This document shows, piece by piece, positions 19,721-30,332 of a DNA stretch of 64,000 nt. How positions within the stretch are numbered: position 1 is the first letter of the stretch; every line of letters starts with the position of its first letter. The notes under the pieces are model-generated. The model was given only the letters and a program-made list of their open reading frames with translations. It had not been told where the DNA came from and did not search any database. The stretch covers positions 1,752,739 to 1,816,738 of the forward strand of contig NZ_BMDA01000001.1 in the NCBI RefSeq assembly GCF_014635545.1. The letters are read 5' to 3'. The DNA comes from Acinetobacter courvalinii (GTDB taxonomy: Bacteria; Pseudomonadota; Gammaproteobacteria; Pseudomonadales; Moraxellaceae). Made by a program: the position numbers and the translations under genes.

Positions 19721-19796
19721 GATCTCGATAGTAAATAACAACTTGGATTCAAATACTAAAAATCAGACTATTTTCAGATTAGCTATTGTTTAAAGC

Positions 19797-20396
19797 CTAT
19801 TTCAAATATTGCAGCGCTTCTTCAAACACAACACCCGCATTTTGTGTTGCATCCAAACGTTTGATCCGCTCAGGCTCTGCTTGCCACAAGGTCTCATAAC
19901 CCGCACGAACTTTAGCAAAGAAACTTAATTTCTCTTGCTCAAAACGATCCAATGCCCCGCGCTCTCGCGCACGAGTCATGCCCAACTCAATCGGCGCATC
20001 TAACCAAAAAGTAATATTCGGCATTTTCGCCACAAAAGTTTGATTTAACAGTTGCAGCTTTTCCTGACTTAAACCACGTCCAGAGCATTGATAAGCAAAG
20101 CTGGCATCGGTAAAACGATCACTCAGCACAATTTTACCTGCTTCTAATGCGGGTAAAATCACTTGCTGTAAATGCTGTGCACGTGCTGCATAAATCAATA
20201 ACAGCTCAGTATCATGACTCATTTGCTCTTCATGATTTACTGCTAATAATAATGAACGAATTTGTTCAGCCAATGGGGTGCCGCCCGGTTCACGGGTCAA
20301 CACCACTTCTTTACCTTGCTGTTCAAAGTACTGATGAATTTTACGAATCAGCGTAGTCTTCCCTACGCCTTCCGTCCCTTCAAAACTAATAAACAT
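19797..20396 (-). CDS. tmk: Thymidylate kinase
   Basis: Phosphorylates dTMP to dTDP. 199 aa with P-loop FEGTEGVGKTT at about 4-14, the DR(F/Y/H) motif in LSDRFTDASFAYQ, and a LID region with Arg residues (RARERGALDRFE). Start overlaps the mltG stop by one base (TAATG), so it is translationally coupled in a pabC-mltG-tmk operon. Confidence 0.96.
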   Translation of the reverse strand: MFISFEGTEGVGKTTLIRKIHQYFEQQGKEVVLTREPGGTPLAEQIRSLLLAVNHEEQMSHDTELLLIYAARAQHLQQVILPALEAGKIVLSDRFTDASFAYQCSGRGLSQEKLQLLNQTFVAKMPNITFWLDAPIELGMTRARERGALDRFEQEKLSFFAKVRAGYETLWQAEPERIKRLDATQNAGVVFEEALQYLK

Positions 20397-21475
20397 TATT
20401 CGCCCTGCTTTTTCTTTGAACGTAGTACAGTTAAATATTCTTGCACTGCACGATTATGGTCTTCTAAAGACGCGGTAAATTTATGTCCACCATTGCCTGT
20501 AGCAACAAAATAGATATTTTTGGCATCGTCTGGATGCATCGCTGCTTCAATCGCTTTCTTACTTGGCAAAGCAATAGGTGTTGGTGGTAATCCATTGATG
20601 GTATAAGTGTTATAGGCCGTTGGCGTACGTAAGTCATTACGGGTGATATTGCCTTTATAGTTGTCGCCCATGCCATAAATCACGGTTGGATCGGTTTGTA
20701 GGCGCATACCTATTTTCAGACGACGGACGAACACACCTGAAACCTGCTGTAGCTCACTATCCAGACTGGTTTCTTTTTCAATAATCGAAGCCATGATCAA
20801 GGCTTCATACTTATCTTTGTACGGTAAGTTCGGTGCTTTCTTGGCCCAGGCTTCATCTAATGATTTCATTTGACGGCGATATAAATCAGTTAAGATTTTC
20901 TTGTCCGTTTCACCTTTGGCAAAGAAATAAGTATCTGGTGCAAATAGACCTTCTGGATGCGTATATGGAATGTCTAATTGCTTTAACAGTTCAGATTGAG
21001 GAAGGTCAAGCAAGGTATTGGTGACATTCGAATCTTTTCTTAAATTCTGAATCAACTGAGAAAATGTGGTTCCCTCAATCACCAGAACACGGTTCATCTG
21101 CGCATTATCTGCATCAGACAGCATATCCATGACCTGGCGGACCGTCATGCCTTGCGTAATTTCATAAACACCTGCTTTCATGGTGTCATGAATCATAAAC
21201 TTCTGATAGAGCTTTAAAACTATCGGAAAGTTCACATTATTTTCTTTGGCTAAACGATCAATAAAACGTGAATAGGTATCGCCAGAAGAGATGACCAGAA
21301 GCTGTTTCTTGCCTTCTACTGGATAAGCTTTGAATAAACTTGACCATACAATGCCAAAGATCACCAAAATAAAAACCACAATGGCGATCAAAAAGGCTTT
21401 AAAAAAAGAAAAACTGGATTTTGGTTTCGCTTTTGGCTTTTTCTTACTTTTGCTGGAACTAGGCGGCTTTGGCAT
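20396..21475 (-). CDS. mltG: Endolytic peptidoglycan transglycosylase MltG
   Basis: Inner-membrane lytic transglycosylase that cuts nascent glycan strands and sets their length. 359 aa: a Ser/Lys-rich cytoplasmic start, one membrane segment (about residues 23-46), a LysM-like part, and the YceG catalytic domain with the Glu in ASIIEKET. I start at ATG 21475; a TTG at 21484 would add three residues and overlap pabC. One base separates it from pabC. Confidence 0.95.
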   Translation of the reverse strand: MPKPPSSSKSKKKPKAKPKSSFSFFKAFLIAIVVFILVIFGIVWSSLFKAYPVEGKKQLLVISSGDTYSRFIDRLAKENNVNFPIVLKLYQKFMIHDTMKAGVYEITQGMTVRQVMDMLSDADNAQMNRVLVIEGTTFSQLIQNLRKDSNVTNTLLDLPQSELLKQLDIPYTHPEGLFAPDTYFFAKGETDKKILTDLYRRQMKSLDEAWAKKAPNLPYKDKYEALIMASIIEKETSLDSELQQVSGVFVRRLKIGMRLQTDPTVIYGMGDNYKGNITRNDLRTPTAYNTYTINGLPPTPIALPSKKAIEAAMHPDDAKNIYFVATGNGGHKFTASLEDHNRAVQEYLTVLRSKKKQGE

Positions 21476-21476
21476 A

Positions 21477-22289
21477 TTAATCAATCTGGCTAAGTTTTAA
21501 CGTTTCAAATAAATCAAGATAAGGTTGTTGCTCTAAACAACGGTCATGAAATCGAATCACCGCTTTCATCGGGTGCAATGCATTGCAGAAGAATAAACTC
21601 TGAATACGACCAATTTCGTTCATCTCAATACAACGCTGCTCACATTTAACCTGATATTGCTGCATTCTCGATAGAATTTTAGCCCGCATCACACCGTGGA
21701 CGCCATTATAGCGAAGTTCAGGCGTAATCCACCGATCATTTATACGAATAAAACAATTACTGCTCACCCCTTCAACAATAGCCCCCTGCACATCACTGAC
21801 CAATGCTTCCAGCCAGCCATGCTGATCTGCCTCTTGCTTGAGTAAGACCTGCTCTAATCTGTTCAATGTTTTCAATCCAACCAGATGTGGCATATTCAAC
21901 CCCAAGGCATGATTTAACAGGCCACTTTCAATCCATTCAGGTTGAAAAACCTGCGTCACTCTCGGGTAATACCAGACATAAATATCGGCTGCATGTAACG
22001 GTAGACTATAGCCGCGATCTCCCTCACCGCGGCTAATCACCACTTTTAAGGTACCATTCAGCATGGCATATTGCTGCTGTAAATGTACAAGTGACTTTTC
22101 AATCAAGGATAAATCGGCATCGAGGCTTAGGCTATTACAGGCCAGTTTTAAACGTGCAAAGTGCAACTCTTTTAGCTCAAAATTTCCGTGAAAAATACGT
22201 GCTGTGGTAAAGCAACCATCACCATAATGAAAAGCACGATCTAGTAAAGGAATGGCGTCAATTAACTGTCCATTTTTATAACACTGCAT
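21477..22289 (-). CDS. pabC: Aminodeoxychorismate lyase
   Basis: PLP enzyme releasing pyruvate from 4-amino-4-deoxychorismate to give p-aminobenzoate for folate. 270 aa, class IV aminotransferase fold, with the N-terminal DRAFHYGDGCFTTARI segment, Lys in LVGLKTLNRLEQVL, and the C-terminal EGVSSNCFIRI motif. First gene of pabC-mltG-tmk, the usual Gammaproteobacterial order. Confidence 0.95.
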   Translation of the reverse strand: MQCYKNGQLIDAIPLLDRAFHYGDGCFTTARIFHGNFELKELHFARLKLACNSLSLDADLSLIEKSLVHLQQQYAMLNGTLKVVISRGEGDRGYSLPLHAADIYVWYYPRVTQVFQPEWIESGLLNHALGLNMPHLVGLKTLNRLEQVLLKQEADQHGWLEALVSDVQGAIVEGVSSNCFIRINDRWITPELRYNGVHGVMRAKILSRMQQYQVKCEQRCIEMNEIGRIQSLFFCNALHPMKAVIRFHDRCLEQQPYLDLFETLKLSQID

Positions 22290-22541
22290 GATCTAAGCAC
22301 CTACTCACTCAACAAGACCGTACGACCAAAAAGAAATAAATATTTGATTTTAAACAATTATAACAATTAAAAAAGTGAATTAAAAATGTGTTATATATCA
22401 ATAATTCAGCAAAGCTTATCTGTTTTATCTATTTCTATATTTTTCATAACAAATTCGATTTTAATTATTTTTTTTGCAAAAAAACTGGCGTTATGCTGCG
22501 TACATATTCCAAACAGTGATTTAGTTTTTAAGGGGTTTTCC

Positions 22542-23549
22542 ATGCGTTTTTCTCAAGTTAAAGTCGGCGTCATTGCTGCATTACTCTCAGTTTCTTCATT
22601 TGCGGCACAAGAGTTCTTAAATGTCTCTTATGACCCAACTCGTGAACTCTATACCGATTTCAACAAACAGTTCGGTACCTTCTGGAAACAGCGTACCGGT
22701 CAGGACATCGATTTTAAACAGTCACATGGCGGCTCAGGTAAACAGGCCCGTTCCGTGATTGATGGCTTAAATGCAGATGTAGTTACACTTGCGCTTGCAG
22801 CAGATATCGATGAGATTGCTCAAAATGCAAAATTACTCCCAGCAGACTGGCAAAAGAAATTACCGAATAACTCTACACCATACACATCAACTATTGTTTT
22901 CCTGGTTCGTAAAGGTAATCCAAAACAAATCAAAGATTGGGGTGACTTGGTTAAACCAGGTGTAGAAATCATTACACCAAACCCGAAAACCTCTGGCGGT
23001 GCACGCTGGAACTACTTAGGTGCTTGGGCATGGGCAAAACACCAGAAAGGCGGTAACGACGCCAAAGCTCAAGAATTTGTTCGTCAAATTTATAAACAAA
23101 CCAAAGTACTCGATTCAGGTGCTCGTGGCGCAACTACAACCTTTGCTGAACGCGGTATCGGTGATGTATTGCTGGCTTGGGAAAATGAAGCCTACCTAGC
23201 CGTACGTGAGCAGCCAGGTAAATTTGAAATCGTCACCCCTTCTCTTTCTATTCTTGCAGAACCGCCAGTTGCTGTGGTTGAAAAGAATGCCGAGAAAAAA
23301 GGCAATCTACAAATCGCCCGTGGTTACTTGAACTACCTGTATTCACCAGCAGGACAAGAGATTGCTGCACGTAACTTCTACCGCCCACGTAATGCAGCGG
23401 TATTAAAGAAATATAGCAATGTGTTTAAGCCGTTGAAACTGGTGACAATTGATCAAGAGTTCGGTGGCTGGACCAAAGTGCAAAAAACCCACTTTGATAA
23501 TGGCGGTATCTTTGACCAGATCGTCAAACAGAACAGCACAGGCAAATAA
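22542..23549 (+). CDS. Periplasmic sulfate-binding protein
   Basis: Binds sulfate for the ABC importer encoded downstream (Sbp/CysP family). 335 aa with a signal peptide (about 1-21), the [12 protein letters not shown] start of the mature protein, the [25 protein letters not shown] binding region and [17 protein letters not shown] chose ATG 22542 with AGGGG 7 bases upstream; the longer frame to 22386 has no family match and reads through AT-rich leader. Sbp and CysP cannot be told apart with confidence from sequence alone. Confidence 0.93.
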   Translation: MRFSQVKVGVIAALLSVSSFAAQEFLNVSYDPTRELYTDFNKQFGTFWKQRTGQDIDFKQSHGGSGKQARSVIDGLNADVVTLALAADIDEIAQNAKLLPADWQKKLPNNSTPYTSTIVFLVRKGNPKQIKDWGDLVKPGVEIITPNPKTSGGARWNYLGAWAWAKHQKGGNDAKAQEFVRQIYKQTKVLDSGARGATTTFAERGIGDVLLAWENEAYLAVREQPGKFEIVTPSLSILAEPPVAVVEKNAEKKGNLQIARGYLNYLYSPAGQEIAARNFYRPRNAAVLKKYSNVFKPLKLVTIDQEFGGWTKVQKTHFDNGGIFDQIVKQNSTGK

Positions 23550-23580
23550 TTTACTTGCCGGATAAATAGGGAGAGCGGAC

Positions 23581-24183
23581 ATGATTCATACGGTAATTGT
23601 TCCAGGTGTAGGTGGTAGCGAAGCGCAGCATTGGCAGTCTTGGTTACAACAGCAACTCGTGTCTAGCTCTCGCGTTGAACAGAGACATTGGGATCGTCCA
23701 GTATTAAGTGAATGGATCGCCCAGTTTGTAAAAACAGTTGCAGCCGCGCCTGCGCCAGTGCAAATCGTGGCACATAGCTTTGGCTGCTTGACCAGTGTTG
23801 CTGCACTTGCTGAACATCCAGAACTCCGGACCAAAGTTAAAAACCTGCTTCTGGTTGCGCCTGCCAATCCAGCACGTTTTGGTGAAGCCGGCTTTGCACG
23901 TCATAGCTTGACAGACTATCAACAGTATTTTCAGCAGCTCAATATCGAGGTACCCACCACCTTATTGATTAGTGAAAATGATCCTTGGCTGGGGTATGTC
24001 GATGCATTACAACTGGCCCAGGCATGGAAACTGACACCGATTAATTTAGGCGCCGTGGGTCATGTCAATGTTGCTTCCGGATTCGGTCCTTTTCCGGAAA
24101 TCCTGAATTATCTGTTACCTGAAAAAAAGACGCAGTTCGTTGCCCGAATGAGTCAGGCAAACTTTAATCTGAAGTTTGCCTAA
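23581..24183 (+). CDS. RBBP9/YdeN-type alpha/beta hydrolase
   Basis: 200 aa. The nucleophile elbow is AHSFGC (about residues 63-68), with Asp in ENDPWLGY and His in VGHVNVASGFG completing a Ser-Asp-His triad; the start VIVPGVGGSEAQHWQSW is the family hallmark. These are serine hydrolases of unknown substrate. It sits 31 bases after the sulfate-binding gene and 75 bases before cysT, so it is probably expressed with sulfate uptake. A role in sulfur metabolism is inference. Confidence 0.88.
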   Translation: MIHTVIVPGVGGSEAQHWQSWLQQQLVSSSRVEQRHWDRPVLSEWIAQFVKTVAAAPAPVQIVAHSFGCLTSVAALAEHPELRTKVKNLLLVAPANPARFGEAGFARHSLTDYQQYFQQLNIEVPTTLLISENDPWLGYVDALQLAQAWKLTPINLGAVGHVNVASGFGPFPEILNYLLPEKKTQFVARMSQANFNLKFA

Positions 24184-24258
24184 GTTCCGCCCCATATTTT
24201 TAGTTATCGCATTATTTATTTGCTGGTTTTAGCAAACCTTTCTCTTTGAGGAAATATC

Positions 24259-25092
24259 ATGTCGCAGCGTTCCCGAGTGCTGCCTGGGTTTGGTCTCTCA
24301 TTAGGCTTCACCCTCGCTTACGTGTCTTTGATTGTGCTTATTCCTTTATCTGCTGTATTTATCAAATCTTTAGGGATTGGATGGGATGGCTTATGGGAAA
24401 TCTTAACCTCAGAACGGATTTTAAAATCCTTGCAACTTAGTTTTAGTGCAGCCCTAATTGCTGCATTAGTGAATGTTATTTTTGGCTTGTTACTGGCTTG
24501 GTGTCTGGTTCGCTATAGCTTTCCTGGTAAACGTATTATCGATGCTTTAGTCGACTTACCTTTTGCGTTACCGACGGCGGTTGCAGGTATCGCACTTACC
24601 TCTTTATATGCACCAACAGGCTGGATCGGACAGTATCTTTCTCCTCTTGGAATTGAAGTAGCGTATACGCCAATCGGGATTACACTGGCACTGATCTTTA
24701 TCGGGTTACCTTTTGTGGTTCGTACCGTACAGCCTGTATTGAGTGATATTGAAACCGAGCTAGAAGAAGCGGCTTCTGCCCTGGGTGCAAATCGTTGGCA
24801 GACGATCACTAAAATCATTTTGCCGATCTTGTTTCCAGCGGTACTTACCGGTTTTGCCTTGGCCTTTGCCCGGGGTGTCGGAGAATATGGCTCGGTAATT
24901 TTTATTGCCGGTAACCAGCCTTATAAAACCGAAATCGCGCCACTGATGATTATCTCTCGTTTAGAAGAATATGATTATGCAGGTGCAACCACGATTGCGG
25001 TCGTTATGCTTGTTCTGTCATTTGCCATCTTATTTTTAATTAATTTAGTACAAGCATGGGCAAGCCGCCGTACAGGGAGAGTTGCACAATGA
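24259..25092 (+). CDS. cysT: Sulfate ABC transporter permease CysT
   Basis: One of the two inner-membrane channel subunits of the sulfate/thiosulfate importer. 277 aa with six hydrophobic segments and the permease EAA-type loop ([21 protein letters not shown]). GAGG lies 7 bases before ATG. The stop TGA overlaps the cysW start ATG (ATGA). Confidence 0.96.
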   Translation: MSQRSRVLPGFGLSLGFTLAYVSLIVLIPLSAVFIKSLGIGWDGLWEILTSERILKSLQLSFSAALIAALVNVIFGLLLAWCLVRYSFPGKRIIDALVDLPFALPTAVAGIALTSLYAPTGWIGQYLSPLGIEVAYTPIGITLALIFIGLPFVVRTVQPVLSDIETELEEAASALGANRWQTITKIILPILFPAVLTGFALAFARGVGEYGSVIFIAGNQPYKTEIAPLMIISRLEEYDYAGATTIAVVMLVLSFAILFLINLVQAWASRRTGRVAQ

Positions 25093-25988
25093 GCTTAAAT
25101 ACCAATAGCAATGCTTTGGCACTCAAACTGCAAAGTAGAGACGCTACCCGTGAACCGATCTGGGTACGTTATAGCTTAATTGCTGTGGCTTTCATCTTCT
25201 TTTTAAGCTGCTTACTGTTACCCCTGATTCTAGTTTTTGTTGAAGCGTTCAAGCAAGGGATTGCAGTCTATATCAATGCTCTGACCGATTCGGACACCTT
25301 ATCCGCAGTCAAACTCACCTTAATCACTGCAGCGATTGCAGTTCCAATTAATGTGGTGTTTGGTGTAGCAGCGGCATGGGCTGTTGCCAAGTTCCAGTTT
25401 CGAGGTAAAGCCATTCTCACCACGATTATAGACATACCGTTCTCGGTCTCTCCTGTGATTGCGGGTCTAATGCTGGTGCTGATTTTTGGTGCTCAAGGCT
25501 GGATGGGTGGCTGGTTAATGGATAACGACATCAAAATCCTGTATGCCGTGCCTGCGATTGTTCTTGCCACCATTTTTATTACCGTTCCTTTTGTTGCACG
25601 TGAATTGATTCCATTGATGGAAGCACAAGGTACCGAGGAAGAAGAAGCCGCGATTGTACTCGGTGCTTCAGGCTGGCAAACCTTCTGGAGAGTCACTTTA
25701 CCCAATATCAAATGGGGTCTGATTTACGGCGTGATTTTGTGTAATGCCCGTGCCATGGGTGAGTTCGGTGCGGTATCTGTGGTTTCTGGCCATATCCGTG
25801 GGCAAACCAATACCTTACCGCTACACGTCGAGATTCTTTATAACGAATATACCTTTAGTGCTGCATTTGCTGTGTCGTCGTTACTGGCATTTTTAGCGAT
25901 TCTCACTTTGATCTTGAAAACGTGGCTCGAAGTCCGCCAAGAACAAGCAAATCAACATCAGCCCACTCAAGATCAACCTAGCCACTAA
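25089..25988 (+). CDS. cysW: Sulfate ABC transporter permease CysW
   Basis: Second channel subunit, 299 aa, with the EAA-type loop [22 protein letters not shown] and the C-terminal [22 protein letters not shown] segment typical of CysW. I start at ATG 25089, overlapping the cysT stop by ATGA; the frame extends to 25056 inside cysT but that start is unlikely. Confidence 0.96.
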   Translation: MSLNTNSNALALKLQSRDATREPIWVRYSLIAVAFIFFLSCLLLPLILVFVEAFKQGIAVYINALTDSDTLSAVKLTLITAAIAVPINVVFGVAAAWAVAKFQFRGKAILTTIIDIPFSVSPVIAGLMLVLIFGAQGWMGGWLMDNDIKILYAVPAIVLATIFITVPFVARELIPLMEAQGTEEEEAAIVLGASGWQTFWRVTLPNIKWGLIYGVILCNARAMGEFGAVSVVSGHIRGQTNTLPLHVEILYNEYTFSAAFAVSSLLAFLAILTLILKTWLEVRQEQANQHQPTQDQPSH

Positions 25989-25999
25989 GGAATAAACAC

Positions 26000-27070
26000 A
26001 TGAGTATTCAAGTTAAAAATATTGAAAAACACTTTGGTGCATTCCATGCGCTAAAAAATATCTCTTTAGATTTTCCTGAAGGTGAGTTGGTTGCCCTACT
26101 TGGTCCTTCAGGCTGTGGTAAAACTACCTTATTACGGATTATTGCAGGTCTGGAATCTGCCGATGGCGGACAGGTTTTACTTGAAGGTGAAGACGCAACC
26201 GATATCCATGTGCGTGAACGTCAGGTCGGTTTTGTATTCCAGCATTATGCCCTGTTCCGTCACATGAGCGTTTTTGACAATATTGCCTTTGGCTTACGTG
26301 TGCGTCCGCGTGCCACACGTCCATCGGAAGCTGAAATTAAGAAACGTGTGACACGCTTGCTGGATCTGGTGCAACTTGGTTTCTTGGCAGATCGTTACCC
26401 GGCCCAGCTTTCTGGTGGTCAACGTCAACGTATTGCCTTAGCCCGCGCGCTTGCAGTTGAACCACGTGTTTTGTTGCTGGATGAACCATTTGGTGCACTG
26501 GATGCCAAAGTCCGTAAGGAATTACGCCGCTGGCTACGTACCTTACATGATGAACTGCATATTACCTCGATCTTTGTCACCCATGATCAGGAAGAAGCTT
26601 TGGAAGTTGCAGATCAAATTATTGTCATGAACAAAGGTGATGTTGAACAAATCGGTTCACCACGCGAAGTGTACGAAAAACCGGCAACGCCTTTTGTTTT
26701 TGATTTCCTTGGTCAAGCAAATCGTTTTGAAGGTGAGCATACAGGCGGTATTATCCGTATCGGCGATGATCGTATTCAGCTACCAACCAGCCTTGAGGCC
26801 CCGCAAGGCAAAGTCATTGCATTTGCACGACCAAATGAATTACATATTCATACCCAGCCTCAAGCCAATACCATTGAGGCAACCTTCTTACGTGAAGTAT
26901 GGATTGCTGGCCGGGTTGTCGCTGAATTACAAGATCGTAGTGGACGAACCATTGAAATTTTATTAAGTGTAGAAGAGGCGAATTTACATCAATTCAAACC
27001 AAATCAAACCGTTTGGATTAGTGCTGCTCAACTTCATTTATTTGCAGATCAATCAACGCAAGTTGCTTAG
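26000..27070 (+). CDS. cysA: Sulfate ABC transporter ATPase CysA
   Basis: Cytoplasmic ATPase that drives the CysTW importer. 356 aa: Walker [11 protein letters not shown]-loop, signature LSGGQRQR, Walker [13 protein letters not shown] and H-loop FVTHDQEEA, then a C-terminal TOBE-like domain. AAGGA lies 8 bases upstream of the ATG. Last gene of the importer cluster. Confidence 0.96.
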   Translation: MSIQVKNIEKHFGAFHALKNISLDFPEGELVALLGPSGCGKTTLLRIIAGLESADGGQVLLEGEDATDIHVRERQVGFVFQHYALFRHMSVFDNIAFGLRVRPRATRPSEAEIKKRVTRLLDLVQLGFLADRYPAQLSGGQRQRIALARALAVEPRVLLLDEPFGALDAKVRKELRRWLRTLHDELHITSIFVTHDQEEALEVADQIIVMNKGDVEQIGSPREVYEKPATPFVFDFLGQANRFEGEHTGGIIRIGDDRIQLPTSLEAPQGKVIAFARPNELHIHTQPQANTIEATFLREVWIAGRVVAELQDRSGRTIEILLSVEEANLHQFKPNQTVWISAAQLHLFADQSTQVA

Positions 27071-27144
27071 AAGAATACTTTGAGGGCGGTTAAACTATCC
27101 TTGCAGGACTTTAGCCGTTTCTCACCTTATGTGGAAAAAAGACT

Positions 27145-28068
27145 ATGAACTTTCAACAACTCAGAATTATTCGAGAAACTGTTCGCCAAAACTTTAATTT
27201 AACCGAAGCATCTGCGGCCCTTTATACCTCTCAATCTGGCGTCAGCAAACACATCAAAGATTTAGAAGATGAACTCGGCGTACAGTTATTTGTACGTAAA
27301 GGCAAACGCTTACTGGGTCTGACCGAGCCAGGTCAGTCTTTACTCAGCATCGTGGAACGCATGTTGGTCGATGCCGATAATATTAAACGCCTCGCCGATG
27401 ATTTTAATAAAGTTGATGAAGGCACACTGACCATCGCCACCACACATACCCAAGCGCGTTATGTGTTGCCACCGATTGTGAATCAATTTAAGAAACTATT
27501 TCCTAAAGTTCATTTGGTTTTACAACAAGCCAGTCCTGTTGAAATTGCAGAAATGCTGCTTCAGGGTGAAGCCGATATCGGGATCGCAACCGAATCATTA
27601 ACCACAGAAGAAAATCTAGCCAGTGTGCCGTATTATGAATGGCACCATAGCATTATTACCCCGAAAGACCATCCATTGGCAAAACTAGATAAAATCAGCC
27701 TGGATGTATTGGCTGACTATCCGCTGATTACTTACCACGGCGGTTTCACGGGCCGTTCAAAAATTGATAAAGCTTTTGAAGATGCACAACTTCATGCAGA
27801 CATCGTAATGTCAGCACTCGATGCTGATGTCATTAAAACCTATGTTGAACTGAATATGGGCGTCGGGATTGTCAATGATGTCGCTTATGATGCTGAACGT
27901 GATTATCGCCTACAACAGATTAAGACTGATGTGTTTGGTGTGAATACCACTTGGATCGCAGTACGTAAAGGACATCTATTACGTGGCTATGGTTATGAAT
28001 TCATTTCCTTATGCTCCCCAGAAACCGATATTAAAGCTTTGAAAAAAGTCGCTTATCCCGAAGAATAA
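27145..28068 (+). CDS. cysB: LysR-type sulfur regulator CysB
   Basis: Transcription activator of sulfate assimilation genes; in the family it responds to N-acetylserine and sulfide/thiosulfate. 307 aa with an N-terminal winged helix-turn-helix (MNFQQLRIIRETVRQNFNLTEAS region, about 1-60) and a substrate-binding domain with TTHTQARYVLP. It follows cysA by 74 bases, so it may share the operon or have its own promoter, and it most likely controls the preceding cluster. Confidence 0.94.
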   Translation: MNFQQLRIIRETVRQNFNLTEASAALYTSQSGVSKHIKDLEDELGVQLFVRKGKRLLGLTEPGQSLLSIVERMLVDADNIKRLADDFNKVDEGTLTIATTHTQARYVLPPIVNQFKKLFPKVHLVLQQASPVEIAEMLLQGEADIGIATESLTTEENLASVPYYEWHHSIITPKDHPLAKLDKISLDVLADYPLITYHGGFTGRSKIDKAFEDAQLHADIVMSALDADVIKTYVELNMGVGIVNDVAYDAERDYRLQQIKTDVFGVNTTWIAVRKGHLLRGYGYEFISLCSPETDIKALKKVAYPEE

Positions 28069-28082
28069 ATGATCCTGAATAT

Positions 28083-28105
28083 AAAAGGCGCATGATGCGC
28101 CTTTT
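28083..28105 (+). terminator. Intrinsic terminator after cysB
   Basis: AAAAGGCGCA and TGCGCCTTTT form a perfect 10-bp stem with a 3-base loop, 14 bases after the cysB stop. Confidence 0.85.
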
Positions 28106-28125
28106 ATTTGCTCTATTTACAGGCA

Positions 28126-28156
28126 TAAAAAAACGAGCATGACGCTCGTTTTTTTA
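28126..28156 (-). terminator. Intrinsic terminator of the outer-membrane protein gene
   Basis: AAACGAGC (28131-28138) pairs with GCTCGTTT (28144-28151), flanked by A and T runs. It lies just past the minus-strand stop at 28172 and can act in both directions. Confidence 0.85.
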
Positions 28157-28171
28157 TAAGGAATGCATGGA

Positions 28172-28921
28172 TTAGAACTTGAAGCTCATACCCACTTTCG
28201 CAACTGGCATCCACTCATATTTACTTTTGTTTTCAATATTGCGTTCTTCATTCGCAATTTCATCATTCAAGTTAGCACCGCTACCATTACTCGCTGTACC
28301 ACCATTTACGTTTCGTAAAGATGCAGTTGGATTACCAGTATAGTAAGCACCAACCTCACCAAACACGCCAATATTTTTATAGACTTGCGGTGCAATACCG
28401 ACACCTACATATGGTGCGATATCATCTTTATAACTCATTTTACCTGCGATATGTACATCAGAAGTTGCATTAAAATCAGTATTGTTCACACTGAAGTTAC
28501 GGCCCTGACTTACACGACGATCAAGTTTGTAGTCATTATCTAAATAACCAACACCTGTCGCAACATATAATGAATTCGCAAAGTTATTGGCACTTGCACC
28601 CCAAGGACGGATTTCAGCATTTAAATATGCTGTTTTATTATCCATATCTAGGTCATATTTAGAGCCATTAATTTTAAGGTCATCTGACCAAGAAATATCG
28701 CCACCATTGTAACCAAGGCTTAAGCTAACGTATGGGTTGACTTTATATGAAATTGCCCCACCGTAACCAGTAGTACCCACTTCAGCACGAACTGAAACTG
28801 GATCTAAGTATGAAGGAAAAGCGTACACAGATTCCTGCACAACTTGTTCATCTGCCGCAAATGCAGTACCTGCAATCGCTGTTAATGCACCTGCTGCTAA
28901 CATAACACGCAAAGCTTTCAT
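28172..28921 (-). CDS. Outer-membrane beta-barrel protein
   Basis: 249 aa with a clear signal peptide (MKALRVMLAAGALTAIAGTAFA, positions 1-22), alternating polar/hydrophobic strands, aromatic-rich segments and a C-terminal Phe (GMSFKF) as expected for BAM-assembled barrels. It resembles the small porin/OmpW-like barrels of Acinetobacter, but I cannot name it. ATG 28921 has GAGGAG 6 bases upstream; the frame to 29041 precedes the signal peptide and is not used. Confidence 0.85.
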   Translation of the reverse strand: MKALRVMLAAGALTAIAGTAFAADEQVVQESVYAFPSYLDPVSVRAEVGTTGYGGAISYKVNPYVSLSLGYNGGDISWSDDLKINGSKYDLDMDNKTAYLNAEIRPWGASANNFANSLYVATGVGYLDNDYKLDRRVSQGRNFSVNNTDFNATSDVHIAGKMSYKDDIAPYVGVGIAPQVYKNIGVFGEVGAYYTGNPTASLRNVNGGTASNGSGANLNDEIANEERNIENKSKYEWMPVAKVGMSFKF

Positions 28922-29160
28922 TGAAGTCTCCTCAAAAATGCTCTTATTTAAAGTATAATTGTTACTGTGGACACAGCATAAAATAAATAGCGCTATTTTT
29001 TTATACAGAAACTGATTATTTTTTGTTATTTTTTGATACAAATTCGAAGGAATTATGTATTTATAAATTATAGATAAAAAACAATAGGCTCCATTTTTAT
29101 GACAGTTTTATTGCTCAATTTTAAAACAAAATATTGTAACCACTTTTTTCAAAGATTCTG

Positions 29161-29429
29161 AGGGTCTGCTGCCACTTTATCTATGGTTGCGACAATGGAG
29201 ATTTTTTAGGCGATACAAGGCATGGCTTGTGAAGTTTAGGCTTTCTAAATGAACAAGACATAACGATGTAGCGACAAAAAAACTCCTTGTCCCAAAGGGT
29301 TATAGCTAAAACTCCCTCATACTTCGTTATGAAACTTGGCAAGGGAATAGCCATTCCCTGCGTTTCATACCTCGTCTGATAAAATTTTAGCTTATAACGC
29401 AACCTATTTATAAAATGGCAACAGACCCT
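29161..29429. mobile_element. MITE-like element with about 20-bp terminal inverted repeats
   Basis: The left end AGGGTCTGCTGCCACTTTAT (29161-29180) matches the inverted right end (29410-29429) with 2 mismatches in 20. The ends resemble those of IS5-type elements. There is no transposase. The interior folds into a large imperfect palindrome (29299-29398: GTTATAGCTAAAA, then TATGAAAC, then GGGAAT, each with its complement on the other side). No clear target duplication is visible. It lies between the barrel gene and dapD, 48 bases before the dapD start. Confidence 0.65.
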
Positions 29430-29477
29430 ACAAAATTAGTGTAAAATCTTCAAAATTTTTTTGGAAGAAGGAAGATC

Positions 29478-30299
29478 ATGTCTCAGCTTTCTACAATCAT
29501 TGAGCAAGCATTTGAAGACCGTGCCAACTATAGTGCAGCGGACTGCCCAACTGAAATCCGTCAAGCTGTAGAACAAGCATTGGCTGGATTAGATAACGGT
29601 ACACTACGTGTTGCCGAAAAAATCGATGGTGAATGGGTTGTTCATCAGTGGCTGAAAAAAGCCGTTTTGCTTTCATTCAAACTCAATGATAACAAACCGA
29701 TCGAATCATGTGATCTTCGTTTCTATGACAAAGTAGATACCAAACATTCCGGCTGGACTGAAGAACAGTTCAAAGCTGCGGGTGTACGTGTAGTACCGCC
29801 TGCAGTTGCCCGTCGTGGTAGCTTCCAGGCTAAAAATGTGGTGTTAATGCCTTCTTATGTCAATATTGGTGCTTATGTAGATGAAGGCACAATGGTTGAT
29901 ACTTGGGCAACTGTAGGTTCATGTGCACAAATCGGTAAAAATGTTCACTTGTCTGGTGGCGTTGGTATCGGTGGTGTTTTAGAACCTTTACAGGCAAACC
30001 CGACCATTATTGAAGATAACTGTTTCATCGGTGCACGTTCTGAAATCGTTGAAGGCGTGATTGTTGAAGAAGGTTCGGTCATTTCAATGGGCGTTTTCAT
30101 CGGTCAATCAACCAAAATCTTTGATCGTGAAACGGGTGAAATTCACTACGGCCGCGTACCAGCAGGCTCTGTGGTTGTTGCGGGTAGCCTTCCATCAAAA
30201 TGCGGTACTTACAGCTTATATGCAGCCATCATCGTGAAAAAAGTGGATGCAAAAACACGTGCAAAAACCAGCTTGAACGATTTATTACGCGCTGACTAA
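29478..30299 (+). CDS. dapD: Tetrahydrodipicolinate N-succinyltransferase
   Basis: Transfers succinyl from succinyl-CoA to tetrahydrodipicolinate in lysine/diaminopimelate synthesis. 273 aa, a helical N-terminal part, then a left-handed beta-helix of hexapeptide repeats ([20 protein letters not shown] through [16 protein letters not shown]) and the C-terminal tail. GAAGGA lies just before ATG. The MITE-like element just upstream may influence its promoter. Confidence 0.97.
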   Translation: MSQLSTIIEQAFEDRANYSAADCPTEIRQAVEQALAGLDNGTLRVAEKIDGEWVVHQWLKKAVLLSFKLNDNKPIESCDLRFYDKVDTKHSGWTEEQFKAAGVRVVPPAVARRGSFQAKNVVLMPSYVNIGAYVDEGTMVDTWATVGSCAQIGKNVHLSGGVGIGGVLEPLQANPTIIEDNCFIGARSEIVEGVIVEEGSVISMGVFIGQSTKIFDRETGEIHYGRVPAGSVVVAGSLPSKCGTYSLYAAIIVKKVDAKTRAKTSLNDLLRAD

Positions 30300-30332
30300 T
30301 TTGTAATATATACGGAACTTAATGGTTCCTCG

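Noticed and set aside
19575..19793. A 72-codon plus-strand frame after nadB
   Set aside because: It runs through the three-hairpin repeat; the text is the repeat translated and no ribosome site is present.
22386..22541. N-terminal extension of the sulfate-binding protein
   Set aside because: The added residues precede a normal signal peptide with a good ribosome site at 22542, so the longer start is unlikely.
29181..29402. A 73-codon minus-strand frame inside the MITE-like element
   Set aside because: It follows the palindromic interior, has no ribosome site and does not resemble any transposase.
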